A stretch of DNA of 64,000 bases from Bog-473 sp963850095 (GCA_963850095.1 CAWKJX010000001.1:62001-126000); one strand, 5' to 3'; shown: positions 25,658-34,943, counted from the stretch's first letter. The notes: generated by a model from the letters alone, not told the origin. A program made the numbers and translations.

Positions 25658-26968
25658 ATGGCGTCCGGACCCGGGTCCGACGTCCTCGGCCTCGCCGACC
25701 GCCTGTGGAACGGCGAACTGTCCACCTCCACGTTCCACCCGGTGGACCACGTCGGCGGCTTCGTCGAGATCACCGACGGCGTCGGCTTCTGCCCCTCCTT
25801 CGCCAACGTCTCTGCCTTCGCCACCGGCGACGGCCTCGTGCTCGTCGACACCGGCAGCGCACCGCTGGCCCAGGTCGTGCACGGCGACATCCGGACCTGG
25901 AGCCCCGACCGGCTCCATACGGCCGTCTACTCGCACGGGCACATCGACCATGTCTTCGGGGTGCCGGTGTGGGAGGCCGAGGCGGCCGAGCGCGGGTGGG
26001 CCGCCCCGGAGGTGATCGCCCATCACGCCCTGCCCGCCCGCTTCGACCGCTACATCTTCACGGCCGGCTACAACACGATCGTCAACCGACGCCAGTTCGG
26101 CTTCAAGGACCTCAACTGGCCCACCGAGTACCGCTACCCCGACCGCACCTACCACGACACGCTGGACGTCTCGGTCGGCGGCGTCGACTTCGCGCTGCGC
26201 CACGAGAAGGGCGAGACCGACGACCACACCATCACCTGGCAGGCGGACAAACGGGTGCTGTGCTGCGGCGACCTCTTCATTTGGGCCTCGCCCAACGCCG
26301 GCAATCCCCAAAAGGTCCAGCGCTATCCGCGCGAGTGGGCCGACGCCCTGCGGCGCATGCTGGCCCTCGACGCCGAGTTCCTCCTGCCCGGCCACGGCTT
26401 CCCCCTCGTCGGGGCCGACCGGGTCCGCCGGGCCCTGACCGACACGGCGGACCTCCTCGACTCCCTGGTCGACCAGACCCTGGCCGTCATGAACGAGGGC
26501 GGGCGTCTCGACGACGCCATCCACACCGTCCGGCCCCCGGCCGCCCTGGAGGACCGGCCCTATCTCCGCCCCGTCTACGACGAGCCCGAGTTCATCGTGC
26601 ACACGGTGTGGCGCCAGTACGGCGGCTGGTGGGACGGCAACCCCGCCACGCTCAAGCCGGCCCCCGAGCGCGCCCTGGCCGCCGAGCTGGCGGCGCTCGC
26701 CGGCGGCGCCGGCGTCCTGGCCGACCGGGCCCTCGAACTGCTCGGGCTGGCCCAGCGGGCCGGTGACGGCGAGGAGGCGGAGGCCGAACGGGCCCTGCGC
26801 CTGGCCGCGCACCTGGCCGAGCACGCCTGGCTGGCCGCCCCCTCGGACGAGGGGATCGGGCGGGCGCGCCAGGAGGTCTTCGCCGCCCGGGCCGCCCGGG
26901 CCACCTCGACCATGGCCCGCGGCGTGTTCACCTGGGCGGCGGACGAGTCGGCACCGCACCCGCACTGA
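25658..26968 (+). CDS. Metallo-beta-lactamase-fold hydrolase with alkyl-sulfatase-like dimerisation part
   Basis: A 436-residue metallo-hydrolase. The metal-binding motif is SHGHIDHVFG, with later ligands in HEKGETDDHT, CCGDLF and LPGHGFPL. From about residue 290, after the metal domain, a helical part resembles the dimerisation domain of alkyl sulfatases (SDS hydrolases). It may release sulfate or another ester, but the substrate is unproven. GAAAGGGGG precedes the ATG. It lies 57 bases upstream of ctaC with no shared theme. Confidence 0.85.
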   Translation: MASGPGSDVLGLADRLWNGELSTSTFHPVDHVGGFVEITDGVGFCPSFANVSAFATGDGLVLVDTGSAPLAQVVHGDIRTWSPDRLHTAVYSHGHIDHVFGVPVWEAEAAERGWAAPEVIAHHALPARFDRYIFTAGYNTIVNRRQFGFKDLNWPTEYRYPDRTYHDTLDVSVGGVDFALRHEKGETDDHTITWQADKRVLCCGDLFIWASPNAGNPQKVQRYPREWADALRRMLALDAEFLLPGHGFPLVGADRVRRALTDTADLLDSLVDQTLAVMNEGGRLDDAIHTVRPPAALEDRPYLRPVYDEPEFIVHTVWRQYGGWWDGNPATLKPAPERALAAELAALAGGAGVLADRALELLGLAQRAGDGEEAEAERALRLAAHLAEHAWLAAPSDEGIGRARQEVFAARAARATSTMARGVFTWAADESAPHPH

Positions 26969-27025
26969 CCCGGGGCCGCCGCCCTCAATTCCAGTTTTTT
27001 GGCCGGGTTCGATAGTGTCGGCGCC

Positions 27026-27970
27026 GTGGACTCGTCGCTGACCGGCCCGCCCTCCGGCACGCCCGAAAACCCTGGTCGCAGGCGCGGCCGGAAGCTGTGG
27101 GCGGCGGTGGTCGTCGGCCTGGGCGCCGTGGTTCTGGCCGGCTGCTCCTCGTCCTCGTTGCCCACGTTCGGCGCCTACCGGGGCAAGACCTCACAGGCGC
27201 AGGCGACGTTCAAGCTCTGGCAGGGGTTCTTCATCGCCGGCCTCATCGTCGGGGGCTTCGTCCTGCTCCTGATCCTGTGGGCCATCTTCCGCTACCGGCG
27301 CAAGTCCGACGAGATCCCTCGCCAGACCCAGTACCACACGCTGACCGAGATCATCTACACGGTGATGCCCATCCTGATCGTGCTCGGCCTGTTCGCCTTC
27401 ACGGTGATTGTGGAGAACGAGGTCACCGCGGTCGAACCCCATCCGTACACGACGATCCACGTCTACGCCTTCCAGTGGGGCTGGGAATTCCAGTACGACA
27501 ACGGCGTCAAGGTGATCGGCCAGACCACGGACGCCCCCACCATGGTGGTGCCCTCGGGCGAGACGACCCGCGTCTTCCTGCGCTCCTACGACGTGCTGCA
27601 CGGCTTCTACGTGCCCGAGTTCAACTTCAGCCGCTACGCCAGCCCCGGGTACTGGACCTCCTTCGACCTCAACGTCATCCACAACGGCGTCTATCGCGGC
27701 CAATGCACCCAGCTGTGCGGCCTCTACCACTCGCTCATGTTCTTCAACGTCCGTTCGGTGTCCCCGACCGCCTACCAGACCTGGCTGCGCACGACCGGGG
27801 CCTACCAGCAGGCCCACCCCAGCTCCATCGGCCAGCTCCCGGCGGCGGTGCACGCCAACATCAACGGCACCGCGGGCGCCGGGTACTCTGGGAATTCGGG
27901 TAACTCCGGCAACTCCGGCTCCGGCGGCAACAGTGGCGACACAGGAGGAGGTGCTGATTACGGTGGCTGA
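27026..27970 (+). CDS. ctaC: Cytochrome c oxidase subunit II
   Basis: A 314-residue lipoprotein subunit carrying the CuA electron entry site. A lipobox-like LAGC lies about 35 residues from the N-terminus, two membrane helices follow, then the cupredoxin domain with HVYAFQWGWEFQY and the CuA ligands in CTQLCGLYHSLM. GTG at 27026 is the likely start; a TTG at 26999 is in frame. The C-terminus is a Gly/Asn/Ser tail made of repeated GNSGNSG units. The end overlaps the start of ctaD by eight bases. Confidence 0.95.
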   Translation: MDSSLTGPPSGTPENPGRRRGRKLWAAVVVGLGAVVLAGCSSSSLPTFGAYRGKTSQAQATFKLWQGFFIAGLIVGGFVLLLILWAIFRYRRKSDEIPRQTQYHTLTEIIYTVMPILIVLGLFAFTVIVENEVTAVEPHPYTTIHVYAFQWGWEFQYDNGVKVIGQTTDAPTMVVPSGETTRVFLRSYDVLHGFYVPEFNFSRYASPGYWTSFDLNVIHNGVYRGQCTQLCGLYHSLMFFNVRSVSPTAYQTWLRTTGAYQQAHPSSIGQLPAAVHANINGTAGAGYSGNSGNSGNSGSGGNSGDTGGGADYGG

Positions 27971-29759
27971 CGTCCTCGCTCCCCCCGAAGGATCACAGGA
28001 GCCGACCGGCCTCCGCCTGCCGCAGGTGCCCGCCGACGGGCACGACGGGCACGCAGCCCACGAGGAGCACGGCCCCACCGGCGTCCTCAAGTGGCTGACC
28101 TCGACCGACCACAAGGTCATCGGCCTCAGCTACATGATCACGGCCATCGTGATCTTCTACATCTCGGGGATCATGGCGCTGTTCATGCGGCTGCAGCTCT
28201 CCTCGCCGCACTCGTCGCTGCTCAGCTTCTCTCAGTTCAACGCGCTCTTCACCATGCACGGCAGCCTGATGCTGTACCTCTTCGCCGGCCCGTTCGCCTT
28301 CGGCGGCCTGGCCAACTTCATTGTGCCGCTGCAGATCGGGGCGCCCGACATGGCCTTCCCCCGCCTGAACGCGCTGAGCTACTGGCTCTACCTGACCGGC
28401 TCCATCACCATGTTGATGACCTTCTTCGTGGCCGGCGGTGCCGCCCAGTTCGGCTGGGTGGCCTACGCCCCGCTCTCGAGCGCCACCAGCTCACCCGGTG
28501 CGGGCCCCGACCTCTGGATCATGGCGCTCGCCCTGACCGGCTTCTCGGCCATCTTCACCGGCGTCAACCTGTGCGGGACGATCTTCTACCTGCGCGCGCC
28601 CGGCATGACCATGTGGCGCATGCCCATCTTCACCTGGAACATGCTGGTGACGGGGATCCTGATTCTGATCGCCTTCCCGGTGCTCACGGCGGCGCTCATC
28701 ATGCTGTTCTGCGACCGCCACTTCGGGACCCACATCTACACCGCGGTCGGCTGTCACCTGGTGAACGGCGCGCCGATGGCGTCGTGCGGCTCTCCGCTGC
28801 TGTGGCAGAACCTCTTCTGGTTCTTCGGCCATCCCGAGGTCTACATTCTCGCCCTGCCCTTCTTCGGCATCGTGACGGAAATCCTCCCGGTGTTCTCACG
28901 CAAGCCGGTGTTCGGCTACAAGGGCATGGTCTTCGCCACCATGGCCATTGCCGCGCTGTCGACCGGCGTGTGGGCGCACCACATGTTCACCACCGGCGCC
29001 GTGCTGCTGCCGTTCTTCTCGTTCCTGAGCCTGCTCATCGCCGTGCCCACCGGCATCAAGTTCTTCAACTGGATCGGCACCATGTGGCACGGGCAGCTCA
29101 CGTTCAACACACCCATGCTGTTCAGCATCGGGTTCCTGTTCGCCTTCCTCATGGGCGGCGTCACCGGCATCATGCTGGCCTCGCCGCCCATCGACTTCGC
29201 CACCCACGACACCTACTTCGTGGTGGCCCACTTCCACCAGGTGCTCTTCGGGACGGCCGTCTTCGCCGGCTTCGCCGGCCTCTACTACTGGTATCCGAAA
29301 ATGTTCGGGCGCATGTTGCGCGACAACCTGGGCAAGTGGCACTTCTGGCTGATGTTCATCGGCTTCTGGGTCACCTTCATGCCGCAGTACGTGGTCGGCC
29401 TGCTCGGCATGCCCCGCCGCGTGGCCTCCTACCCGTCGAACCTGGGCTGGCAGAGCTACAACATCGTCTCGACGGTCGGCGCGTTCATCATTGCCCTCTC
29501 GTTCCTGTTCCTGCTGATCAACTTCCTCGTCTCGTGGCGCCATCCCATCCCGGCCGGCGACAACCCGTGGGACGCCCACACGCTCGAGTGGTTCACCACC
29601 TCGCCGCCGCCGCACCACAACTACACGCACTTGCCGCCCATCCGCTCCGAGCGGCCGACGTGGGACTACAACCACCCTGATCACCTCACGGTGCCCCACG
29701 GCAAGGACGCCCACACCAACGGACACGGCAACGGGAAGAAGGTCGAGGTCGGGGTATGA
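27963..29759 (+). CDS. ctaD: Cytochrome c oxidase subunit I (aa3 type)
   Basis: The 598-residue catalytic subunit with 12 expected membrane helices. Haem and copper ligands are visible in TMHGSLM, WFFGHPEVYI with the crosslinked His-Tyr pair, WAHHMF, and THDTYFVVAHFHQVLFG. GHPEV marks the D/K-channel region of A-type oxidases. GGAGGAGG precedes the start; GTG at 27963 is chosen, with GTG at 27951 possible. It overlaps ctaC upstream and ctaF by an ATGA downstream. The C-terminal tail is His/Pro-rich and cytosolic. Confidence 0.96.
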   Translation: MADVLAPPEGSQEPTGLRLPQVPADGHDGHAAHEEHGPTGVLKWLTSTDHKVIGLSYMITAIVIFYISGIMALFMRLQLSSPHSSLLSFSQFNALFTMHGSLMLYLFAGPFAFGGLANFIVPLQIGAPDMAFPRLNALSYWLYLTGSITMLMTFFVAGGAAQFGWVAYAPLSSATSSPGAGPDLWIMALALTGFSAIFTGVNLCGTIFYLRAPGMTMWRMPIFTWNMLVTGILILIAFPVLTAALIMLFCDRHFGTHIYTAVGCHLVNGAPMASCGSPLLWQNLFWFFGHPEVYILALPFFGIVTEILPVFSRKPVFGYKGMVFATMAIAALSTGVWAHHMFTTGAVLLPFFSFLSLLIAVPTGIKFFNWIGTMWHGQLTFNTPMLFSIGFLFAFLMGGVTGIMLASPPIDFATHDTYFVVAHFHQVLFGTAVFAGFAGLYYWYPKMFGRMLRDNLGKWHFWLMFIGFWVTFMPQYVVGLLGMPRRVASYPSNLGWQSYNIVSTVGAFIIALSFLFLLINFLVSWRHPIPAGDNPWDAHTLEWFTTSPPPHHNYTHLPPIRSERPTWDYNHPDHLTVPHGKDAHTNGHGNGKKVEVGV

Positions 29760-30190
29760 AAGTCGAAGCGGTGTTCCTGCTCTTCCTGGGGGCGTTCTTC
29801 GGGGGCATCGGGCTCTGGTACTGGTTCTGGGGCTACGAGGACGGCGGCAGTGTCATGCTCCTCGGGGCCACCCTGCTCGGCTTCCTCCCCGGCAGCTACT
29901 ACTTCTTCTGGCATCGGCGCTTCCACGGCCACAAGTACTTCTTCTTCGGCCATATCCCCGCGGCCGGTGACCGCCCCTCGGACCGCGACGACGCCGAAAT
30001 GCCCGACGGCGCCGGCACCGTCGACTCGTTCCCGGGCTCGTCCATCTGGCCCTTCGTCATGGGAATGGGCGCCTTCCTGACCGTCCTGGCCCTGGTGTTC
30101 GGCGTCTGGCTGTTCTTCATCGGCGGCCCGCTCATCATCACCGCGCTGACCGGCGTCACCGCCGAGAGCCGCCGCGGCGGCACCGTCTAA
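29756..30190 (+). CDS. ctaF: Actinobacterial cytochrome c oxidase subunit IV
   Basis: A 144-residue membrane protein with four hydrophobic segments, starting MKVEAVFLLFLGAFFGGIGLWYWFWGYEDGG, the pattern of the actinobacterial CtaF subunit. It overlaps ctaD by ATGA, which supports co-translation and assembly in the same complex. Confidence 0.92.
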   Translation: MKVEAVFLLFLGAFFGGIGLWYWFWGYEDGGSVMLLGATLLGFLPGSYYFFWHRRFHGHKYFFFGHIPAAGDRPSDRDDAEMPDGAGTVDSFPGSSIWPFVMGMGAFLTVLALVFGVWLFFIGGPLIITALTGVTAESRRGGTV

Positions 30191-30269
30191 CTCCTCTCCA
30201 CCTCCTTTCCCCCTTTTGCCCCTGCCCGCGCCGGGCCGGCGCGCCGCCACCTCCACGTAGCCTGGTCCG

Positions 30270-31547
30270 GTGTCCGCGACCGGTGCCGCCCCCGTGGCGA
30301 CGCAGCAACAACAGCACGCTCTCTCACGGGGCCTCGTCGTCCTCATTGCCGTCGCCACCGGCGCCATCGTGGCCAACCTCTATTACGCCCAGCCCGTCTT
30401 GCACCAGGTGGCGCACACCTTCCACCGCGGGCCCGGGCCCACCTCGACCGTCATCACGGCCACCCAGGTCGGCTACGCGGCCGGGCTGCTGCTGATCGTC
30501 CCCCTCGGGGACCTGCAGCCCCGGCGCGGGCTCGTCACCCGCCTCTTCGTCGTGGCCTGCATCGCCCTTATCGCCTGCGCGCTGGCCCCCAACCTGTGGC
30601 TTTTCGCCTTGGCGTCGGTGGCGGTGGGCACGGCGTCGGTGGCGGGCCAGGTCATGATCCCCTTCGCCGCCGACCTGGCCCCTGAGGAGCGACGGGGCCG
30701 CGTGGTGGCCCGCATCATGACCGGCCTACTCATGGGGATATTGCTCGCCCGCACGGTGTCAGGTCTGGTGGCCCAGGCGGCCGGCTGGCGCGCCATCTTC
30801 TGGTTCTCGGCCGCGCTCATGATCCTCTTCGCGCTGGTGCTGTGGCGCGCCCTGCCCACCGAGGGTTCCCGCCCGCACCGCCGCTACGCCGAGCTCGTCG
30901 GCTCCTCGCTCCGCCTGCTGGTGACCGAGCCGGTCCTGCGCCGGCGCGCCTGGCACGGGGCGTGCGCCTTCGCCTGCTTCAGCGTGCTGTGGACGACGCT
31001 CGCCTTCCTGCTCTCGGGCGGCCCCTACCACTACTCCAACGCGGTCATCGGACTGTTCGGCCTCGTCGGCGCCGGCGGGATCGTGGCGGCCAATCTGGCC
31101 GGCAAGCTGGCCGACTCGGACCGGCACACGGCCACGACCGTGGTCGCCGGCCTCCTCCTTGTCGCGTCGTTCGCTTTGCTCTGGGCCGGTCGCACGTCGC
31201 TGGCCGCCCTCATCGTCGGCATCGTGGTGCTCGACATGGGCACCCAGGGCATGCAGATCACCAACCAGTCCGTGATCTACGCGCTGCGCCCCGACGCCCG
31301 CAGCAGCATCAACAGCGCCTACATGGTGTGTTACTTCCTCGGCGGCGCGGTCGGGTCCATTGCCGCCGGCACGATCTACGCCACTCACGGCTGGGCCGGC
31401 GTGTGCCTGCTCGGGGCCGGCTTCGGCCTGGCCACACTGGCCCTGTCGGTTTACGAACGGCTGCGACGCCTCGGCCCGGGCGCCGAGGCGTCAGCGTCGC
31501 AGGCGACGGCGGCGGCGGACCCCATGGTGGACTCCCGGGACACCTGA
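30270..31547 (+). CDS. Major facilitator superfamily transporter
   Basis: A 425-residue transporter with about 12 membrane helices. The segment ATGAIVANLYYAQPVL near the N-terminus and DLAPEERRGRVVARIMTGLLMGILLARTVSG in the middle resemble the drug-efflux MFS group of E. coli YgaY and relatives. Substrate unknown. GTG start, 79 bases after ctaF; a separate transcript is likely. Confidence 0.85.
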   Translation: MSATGAAPVATQQQQHALSRGLVVLIAVATGAIVANLYYAQPVLHQVAHTFHRGPGPTSTVITATQVGYAAGLLLIVPLGDLQPRRGLVTRLFVVACIALIACALAPNLWLFALASVAVGTASVAGQVMIPFAADLAPEERRGRVVARIMTGLLMGILLARTVSGLVAQAAGWRAIFWFSAALMILFALVLWRALPTEGSRPHRRYAELVGSSLRLLVTEPVLRRRAWHGACAFACFSVLWTTLAFLLSGGPYHYSNAVIGLFGLVGAGGIVAANLAGKLADSDRHTATTVVAGLLLVASFALLWAGRTSLAALIVGIVVLDMGTQGMQITNQSVIYALRPDARSSINSAYMVCYFLGGAVGSIAAGTIYATHGWAGVCLLGAGFGLATLALSVYERLRRLGPGAEASASQATAAADPMVDSRDT

Positions 31548-31599
31548 GCGACGCCGGGGGCCCGGGGGCAGCACCGAGTGTGCGGCGCTCCTACTATAG

Positions 31600-32361
31600 C
31601 TAGGAGTACAGGAGCGAGCCCGGTGTGGTGAGCAGCTCCCCCGTCTCGAGCCAGGTCTTCAGACCCGAGAGGACCATGGGCCAACCGCCGTAGATCTGGG
31701 CACTGGCGCCGTCGCGCAGCTGGTCGTGCGTGAGGGTCAGATGGCACGAATCGCCTACTGGCTCGATCTCCCACGTCACCCGCGAGAAGCCCTCGGCGCG
31801 CACCTCGTCGTCCCAGACGGCGGCCATGGTGTGGACCAGGCGCCGCGGCGGATCGACCTCGAGCACCTCGCCCTCGCCGAGATGCACGCCGTGCTTGGCC
31901 ACGTCCACGCTGATGGGGGAGCCCACCGTCCAGTCCGAGTTGACGGCGGCGCCGAAGTTGTACTTGGCCCGGATCTCGGGGTCGACGATGGCGTCCCACA
32001 ACCGCTCGGGCGTGGTCTTGATGAAGATCTCGTACACCTTTTCCATTTGTCTCTCCAACCTCTCCTTCATGTCGCTCAACCCGGCCACCCAGGGCTCGGA
32101 GTACTTGCTGACCCAGCGATCGTGGACGAGCCGGATGGGCACCGGATTGAGGAAGTGGAGCTTCTCCCGGCCCCGCCGCCGTGTGACGACCAGCCCGGCC
32201 TCCTCGAGCACCTTCAGGTGCTTCATGACGCCGAAGCGCGACATGGAGAACCGTTCCTCCAACATGCCCAGGGTCTGGCCGTCCCGGTGGAACAACTCGT
32301 CGAGCAGGCTGCGCCGGGTGGGGTCGGCCAGGGCCTTGAACACCTCGTCCACCCCTGGCAC
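31600..32361 (-). CDS. ArsR-type regulator fused to an AHSA1/SRPBCC domain
   Basis: A 253-residue two-domain protein. Residues 1 to about 100 are an ArsR winged helix (VFKALADPTRRSLLDELF, then MSRFGVMKHLKVLEEAGLV). The rest is an AHSA1-like START domain (EKVYEIFIKTTPERLWDAIVDPEIRAKY). This fusion is widespread in soil actinobacteria; the START part probably binds a hydrophobic ligand. I chose the GTG at 32361, nine bases after AAGG; a GTG at 32382 is in frame but would put the palindrome inside the coding region. Confidence 0.87.
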   Translation of the reverse strand: MPGVDEVFKALADPTRRSLLDELFHRDGQTLGMLEERFSMSRFGVMKHLKVLEEAGLVVTRRRGREKLHFLNPVPIRLVHDRWVSKYSEPWVAGLSDMKERLERQMEKVYEIFIKTTPERLWDAIVDPEIRAKYNFGAAVNSDWTVGSPISVDVAKHGVHLGEGEVLEVDPPRRLVHTMAAVWDDEVRAEGFSRVTWEIEPVGDSCHLTLTHDQLRDGASAQIYGGWPMVLSGLKTWLETGELLTTPGSLLYS

Positions 32362-32364
32362 ATT

Positions 32365-32384
32365 ATGTGACCTTTTGGTCACAT
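32365..32384. promoter_or_regulatory. Perfect palindromic operator before the ArsR-AHSA1 gene
   Basis: Arms ATGTGACC and GGTCACAT, eight bases each, perfectly complementary around TTTT. It ends three bases from the chosen start codon and contains the likely ribosome binding site, so binding would block both transcription and translation. The obvious candidate binder is the adjacent ArsR protein itself. Confidence 0.75.
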
Positions 32385-32431
32385 GTCAAGGGAGCACCGG
32401 CCATCCCGTGGCCCGTCACAGTGCGGCGGGC

Positions 32432-33085
32432 TCAGCGGGCGGCGGGCACCGAGCCGAAGAGCGGGGCAAGGATCGGGCGCAGCAGTCGCCGGAGTGCGGC
32501 GCGCAGCGCCTCCTCGTCGTCCACGGGGAAGACGGTGTCGCGGGTGAGGATGAACGACAGCCCCAGACGCGCCGCGATCTCCGCCAGTTCCTGCGCCTGC
32601 TCGGCGTCGATGGTGGCGCCGGCGGCGCCGGCCTGTGCGACCAGCAGCTGACGGGTCAGCGCGACCAGTGGGCCGGCGCTCGTGGTCAGGAACGGCAAAA
32701 TGGTCCCCGGGTCCGACACCAGGAGCTTCTCGACCAATGAGCTGCGCAGGGCGGCCAGCCCGGTCAGCGCCCCCTCGACAATGCCGTCCTCGGGGGAGGC
32801 CGCGGCCGCGGCGGCGGCGGTGATGCGCCCCATGGTGGTCCGCAGTTCCCGCGCCAGCACCGCGTGCACCAGGTCGTCACGCGACGCGAAGGAGCGGTAC
32901 ACCGAGGTGCGCCCGATGGTGGCCCGTTCGGCCACGTCCTCCATGGTCCAGCGTGTGAGGCCGTAGCGCAGCATGAGGTCGGCGCCCGCGTCGAGGATGC
33001 GCTCGACCGAGGGGTCGGCCATCCCCACCGCGTTGAAGGCGCCCATCATGGGCGCGAGCTCGACCGTGATTTTGCGCCGGGCCAC
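32432..33085 (-). CDS. TetR-family regulator
   Basis: A 217-residue regulator with the helix-turn-helix at about residues 45-80 (WTMEDVAERATIGRTSVYRSFASRDDLV) and a helical ligand domain with an alanine-rich stretch. GTG start. It lies three bases after the MpaB-like gene, so the pair forms an operon and autoregulation is likely. Confidence 0.88.
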   Translation of the reverse strand: MARRKITVELAPMMGAFNAVGMADPSVERILDAGADLMLRYGLTRWTMEDVAERATIGRTSVYRSFASRDDLVHAVLARELRTTMGRITAAAAAAASPEDGIVEGALTGLAALRSSLVEKLLVSDPGTILPFLTTSAGPLVALTRQLLVAQAGAAGATIDAEQAQELAEIAARLGLSFILTRDTVFPVDDEEALRAALRRLLRPILAPLFGSVPAAR

Positions 33086-33088
33086 GAG

Positions 33089-33988
33089 TCAGGCGGCCCG
33101 TGCGTCCCGGGTCCGCTCCCAGCCGGCCAGCGCCCGTGGCTGCCAACGGACGGCGCCCGGAAGGAGGGGCCAGGTCCGGCGCACCCCCAGCTCGAGGCTC
33201 CGCAGCGCCACCGCGTCCGCCGCGCACCACGGGATGTCGAACCGCTCGCGCACCACCGGTGGCAGCCCACCGAAGGCGGCGATGCGCAGGACGCGGAACA
33301 CCGACAGGCGGACAGGCGGAATCCGGGCCAACGGCCGGAGGAAGGCCAACTGGGGCGCCAGCAGCGGCTCGGCGCTCAGCGTGGCGTGCCGCAGCGTGTC
33401 GAGCACCCACTCGGCCGCCGGGTTCAGCTCGAGCACCTCGGCGCAGTAGGTGTCCCACTTCTCACCGAACGCGGCGCGGGTGGGCGGGACCGACCGGTCG
33501 CTCACGCCGTAGCGCCGGTACCACTCGATCCCCTCGCGGTAGAGCTGCTCGCGCTCGTCGGCGGTCAGACGATGGTCGTCGAAGCGGTCGGCCACTTGTT
33601 CGGCCATGTACTGGAAGGTGGCATGGGCCCACCAGAAGGTCTCCGGGTCGAGCGCGTGGTAACTCCGGCCCTCGGGGTCGACGCCCTTGATGGAGCGGTG
33701 GAAGTCCCGCACCTCCTTGCCGGTGGCGTCGGCGTCCGGCCCGTCGTAGACGGCGCCCAGGATCCGTGGCAGCGAGCGGAACACCCGGCCGTAGGGGTCA
33801 CCGAAGAAGTCCGAGTGCTCCAGCACGCCCGCCCCGATGGCCGGGTGCATGAGCTGGAGAAGGCCGATGGAGGCGCCCATGAAGGCGATCCGGGTGTCCC
33901 CCGCCCAGCGCCAGAGCAGGGAGTCCGGCCCGAGCTCCATTCGGCCGGGGGACAGCTCCAATCCCAGGTCATCCGCCGTGTGGTACAT
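33089..33988 (-). CDS. MpaB/Lcp-like haem oxygenase (DUF2236)
   Basis: A 299-residue member of the group that includes mycophenolic acid oxygenase MpaB and rubber-cleaving Lcp, b-type haem enzymes that split carbon-carbon double bonds. Key features are LWRWAGDTRIAFMGASIGLLQLMHPAIGAGV with a conserved His, the TFWWAHATFQYMAE histidine, and a WYRRYGVSD segment. ATG at 33988 is chosen; a GTG lies two codons upstream. A -10-like TACAAT lies only six bases before this ATG, so a leaderless transcript is likely. The substrate is unknown. Confidence 0.85.
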   Translation of the reverse strand: MYHTADDLGLELSPGRMELGPDSLLWRWAGDTRIAFMGASIGLLQLMHPAIGAGVLEHSDFFGDPYGRVFRSLPRILGAVYDGPDADATGKEVRDFHRSIKGVDPEGRSYHALDPETFWWAHATFQYMAEQVADRFDDHRLTADEREQLYREGIEWYRRYGVSDRSVPPTRAAFGEKWDTYCAEVLELNPAAEWVLDTLRHATLSAEPLLAPQLAFLRPLARIPPVRLSVFRVLRIAAFGGLPPVVRERFDIPWCAADAVALRSLELGVRRTWPLLPGAVRWQPRALAGWERTRDARAA

Positions 33989-34008
33989 AAACACATTGTA
34001 TATACCTA
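33986..34008 (-). promoter_or_regulatory. AT-rich imperfect palindrome and promoter of the MpaB-TetR pair
   Basis: On the minus strand, GTATATACA and TGTTTATGTAC form nearly matching arms in a local AT-rich patch, unusual in this high-GC sequence. It includes a TACAAT -10 element and overlaps the start codon. It is a plausible operator for the TetR encoded downstream in the same operon. Confidence 0.45.
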
Positions 34009-34074
34009 CATGCCACGACGCCGCCACTGCGCCGACTGCGGTCGCGGTCACGGGGAGCGAGCGGGCGGTCGGGT

Positions 34075-34737
34075 TCAGCGACCGTCGGCGCGGGCGGGCC
34101 GCCGGCGCCAGGTGTCGAGGCAGCCCGGCGAGCAGAAGAGCACCACGGCACCCCGGACGTCGTGCGCGATCTCCTCGGCCGTGTCGTGGGTGAGCGGCAG
34201 CCCGCAGATGGGATCGCGGGCGTCCTCCTCGCCGGCCAGGGCCATGCGGATGCTCGAGGCCGGGACCGGCTTCTCGACGCCGCGCAGCGTGACGTGCGTC
34301 TCGTCCTGGGCCATGCCCCAACTGGGCAGGTGGTCCATGACGGACGGATCGGCCAGCGCCTCACCGCTCACCGCCAGGTCGCACAGGCGGGACGCCACGT
34401 TCACGCAGTGGCCCACGTAGTCGTCGCCCTCCATCAGGATCACGTCGCCCGAGGTGATGCCCGATCGGATGGAGACGGTCTGGACCGGTCCGGAGACCTC
34501 GTTCACGATGTGATGCATCTCCAAAATGGCCTCGAGCAACGGCCGCGTGTCGACGCACACCAGCATGACGCCGTCACCCAGCCACTTGGCGATCCGCACC
34601 CCGCGACGCGAGCAGATGTCGCGCAGCATGGCCCGGAACGCCGTCAGCACGTCGACGGCGCGCTCGTCACCCTCGATCTCGGTCAGGGCCGTGAAGCCCG
34701 AGACGTCCACGAAGGCGAAGGTGCGGTGGACTCGCAT
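34075..34737 (-). CDS. Class III nucleotidyl cyclase fused to a YHS-like metal-binding domain
   Basis: A 220-residue protein. Residues 1 to about 165 are a class III cyclase with metal-binding Asp11 (FVDVSGFTAL) and Asp55 (WLGDGVML), base-recognising Lys51, and the Asn and Arg of VNVASRL, so it looks active and makes cAMP or cGMP. Residues from about 175 carry DPICGLPLTHD and LFCSPGCLDTW, matching the YHS/TRASH cysteine pattern that binds copper or another soft metal. No membrane segment is present. ATG at 34737; it stands alone with no clear operon partner. Confidence 0.85.
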   Translation of the reverse strand: MRVHRTFAFVDVSGFTALTEIEGDERAVDVLTAFRAMLRDICSRRGVRIAKWLGDGVMLVCVDTRPLLEAILEMHHIVNEVSGPVQTVSIRSGITSGDVILMEGDDYVGHCVNVASRLCDLAVSGEALADPSVMDHLPSWGMAQDETHVTLRGVEKPVPASSIRMALAGEEDARDPICGLPLTHDTAEEIAHDVRGAVVLFCSPGCLDTWRRRPARADGR

Positions 34738-34943
34738 GCCCTCGATGCTGCCATGCCACCCCCCCGTCAGCCCAATTGGAGGGGCGCCGCGCCCGACACA
34801 GATTCCCTGGTGGGAGCATCGGCACCGGGGTTGTCTAGCATGGCGGCATGACAGCGGGGCACGTCGGGACGTTCGCCCGGCGGCCCTCGTGGCCACCCCC
34901 GTCCCCGGGCTGGGACCGGCAGTGGCCGGGCCCGAGGACTGAG

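Noticed and set aside
31588..31606. CTCCTA...TAGGAG hairpin after the MFS gene
   Set aside because: Six-base stem overlapping the ArsR stop and without a T run; too weak to call a terminator.
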